DNA from: an uncultured Eubacteriales bacterium
GTDB taxonomy: Bacteria > Bacillota > Clostridia > Oscillospirales > Acutalibacteraceae
Reading direction: 5' to 3'
Length of the DNA: 7,809 nucleotides
NCBI GenBank assembly: GCA_934445015.1
Contig: CAKSDJ010000059.1
Location: 1 to 7,809 of the forward strand
Shown: piece after piece, positions 6,989 to 7,809 of the stretch
Layout: each line of letters starts with the position of its first letter
Position numbering within the stretch: position 1 is the stretch's first letter
Position numbers and translations under genes: made by a program
Notes under the pieces: model-generated
Told to the model about the DNA's origin: nothing
The model's database searches: none
The model's input: the letters and a program-made list of their open reading frames with translations, nothing else

Positions 6989-7144
6989 TTATTCTTCGCC
7001 TTTATCTTCGGGTGTGACTTCACACTCAAGATAACCGTTTTTTATGCGATGTTTATTGCTCAGTCGGTCAAATACCGCCAATGCGCCGAGTATTGCGGAA
7101 AACACCGCCGCAACCGTGCCTAAAAACTTTAAAAACTTTTTCAT
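6989..7144 (-). CDS. Small single-pass membrane protein, 51 residues, unknown function
   Basis: A short open frame starting ATG 7144 and ending TAA 6989-6991. It begins MKKFLKF, continues with one hydrophobic stretch (about residues 8-25, Gly/Ala-rich, no charged residue), then a basic segment (DRLSNKHRIKNG) and an acidic tail (ECEVTPEDKGEE) with a single Cys41. A perfect CAGGAGG lies 9 bases before the ATG, and a strong terminator begins six bases after the stop; both argue that it is translated. It lies 35 bases behind the cardiolipin synthase stop with no terminator between, so the two are probably co-transcribed. The N-terminus resembles a signal peptide, but no clear signal peptidase site is seen, so a retained membrane anchor is more likely. 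I recognise no family. A partner or modulator role for cardiolipin synthase is only a guess from position. Confidence 0.8.
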   Translation of the reverse strand: MKKFLKFLGTVAAVFSAILGALAVFDRLSNKHRIKNGYLECEVTPEDKGEE

Positions 7145-7153
7145 TTTCGGAAA

Positions 7154-7160
7154 CCTCCTG
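7154..7160 (-). promoter_or_regulatory. Perfect Shine-Dalgarno of the small membrane protein
   Basis: CAGGAGG on the - strand, 9 bases before ATG 7144. It is the strongest ribosome site in the window and the main reason to call a 51-codon frame a gene. Confidence 0.88.
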
Positions 7161-7179
7161 TATTTTATAATATTTTTTA

Positions 7180-7809
7180 TTACATAAACGGGGCAAAAAA
7201 GTGAAGTATTGCCCTTTTAATCCTTGTGTACCACGGCGATTTTTTCATCATTTCAAGAGTTATCTCCTGACTGTGTAAAAGCAGCGAATTGAAATGGTCT
7301 TTTATATCGTTGACCGTTTCATTTCCGCATATCCAAACGCCGCATTCAAAGTGCATTATAAAACTGCGGTAATCCATATTTACGGTACCCACGGTTGCGA
7401 CACTGTCATCCGATACAAAAAGTTTTGAATGTATAAATCCCGGAGTGTACTCATAAATTTTTACGCCTGCCTCAAGCAGTTCGTAATAATTATACTGTGT
7501 TACGGGGTGAACATACCACTTATCAGGAATATGCGGTGTTATTATTCTGACATCTATCCCCGAAAGTGCGGCAAGTTTGAGGCATTCTATCATAGAACTG
7601 TCTATTATAAGATACGGCGTTGTTATATAAACATAGCGCTGTGCAGAGTTAAGGATCTGCATATATATGCCCTCTGCCGGATTTTTATCGTCAAGCGGAC
7701 TGTCGCCATACGGCAAAACGTAGCCTTTTTCAAGAACTTTTTCTTCAGAAATATAGTCTGCCATAGCAATTGCCTTGTGGGTGGTAAACTCCCAAGTGCT
7801 GCAAAACAT
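7180..7809 (-). CDS. cls: Cardiolipin synthase, C-terminal part (start outside window)
   Basis: Membrane phospholipase-D-superfamily enzyme that condenses two phosphatidylglycerols to cardiolipin and glycerol. The visible 209-210 codons contain the second HKD motif, HSKLFVSDD, with His127, Lys129 and Asp134 (numbered from the window edge), followed at the right distance by GTVNMDYRSF. Other family features are YITTPYLIIDSSM, GIDVRIITP, a KIYEYTPGFIHSK lead-in and a C-terminus of basic and hydrophobic residues (RIKRAILHFFAPFM). The N-terminal membrane segments and the first HKD motif, probably 270-300 residues, lie beyond 7809; the ATG at 7809 is an internal Met. Downstream, 35 bases on, a small membrane-protein gene follows in the same transcription unit. 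Classification to Cls rather than another PLD-type transferase rests on the ending and motif spacing. Confidence 0.92.
   Translation of the reverse strand: MFCSTWEFTTHKAIAMADYISEEKVLEKGYVLPYGDSPLDDKNPAEGIYMQILNSAQRYVYITTPYLIIDSSMIECLKLAALSGIDVRIITPHIPDKWYVHPVTQYNYYELLEAGVKIYEYTPGFIHSKLFVSDDSVATVGTVNMDYRSFIMHFECGVWICGNETVNDIKDHFNSLLLHSQEITLEMMKKSPWYTRIKRAILHFFAPFM

Noticed and set aside
6872..7123. 83-codon open frame on the + strand
   Set aside because: It runs antisense through the sigma-E-like promoter, the terminator and the small membrane-protein gene, with no ribosome site and no coherent domain.

Overview
The window looks like chromosomal DNA of a spore-forming member of the Clostridia, plausibly a gut Ruminococcaceae/Oscillospiraceae-type organism. 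Three things point there. The DnaK lacks the insert of about 24 residues found in the ATPase domain of Gram-negative DnaK. The Shine-Dalgarno sequences are strong and purine-rich. A SipL-type DUF3794/LysM protein, a spore-coat morphogenesis factor of Clostridia, is present with what reads as a sigma-E (mother-cell) promoter. The genus assignment is inference.

Layout, left to right. Positions 1-1760 (+) hold dnaK, cut at its 5' end by the window edge. A 129-base gap follows, containing a long interrupted dyad and a possible weak promoter. Positions 1890-3032 (+) hold a complete dnaJ starting at GTG. A perfect 17-bp stem flanked by A and T tracts (3042-3083) serves as a shared terminator between dnaJ and the convergent gene. 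Positions 3088-5148 (-) encode a membrane-anchored nucleotide-sugar 4,6-dehydratase of the CapD/WbpM/PglF type, with a near-consensus housekeeping promoter (TTGACA-17-TAAAAT). Positions 5303-6835 (-) encode the SipL-like protein, with a hairpin behind it and the sigma-E-like promoter in front. Positions 6989-7144 (-) hold a short 51-residue membrane-peptide gene with a perfect AGGAGG, followed by a strong terminator. Positions 7180-7809 (-) are the C-terminal part of a phospholipase-D-type cardiolipin synthase whose start lies beyond the right edge.

There are four likely transcription units: dnaK-dnaJ (chaperones), the dehydratase alone (first step of a modified-sugar pathway for surface glycan or glycoprotein), the SipL-like gene alone (sporulation), and cls plus the small membrane peptide (membrane lipid). 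They do not form one pathway; the region is mostly ordinary core genome. The most worthwhile leads are the unannotated peptide coupled to cls, the sigma-E promoter on the coat gene, and the dnaK-dnaJ dyad. I saw no mobile element, CRISPR array, tRNA or rRNA, and I do not see a novel multi-gene system here.
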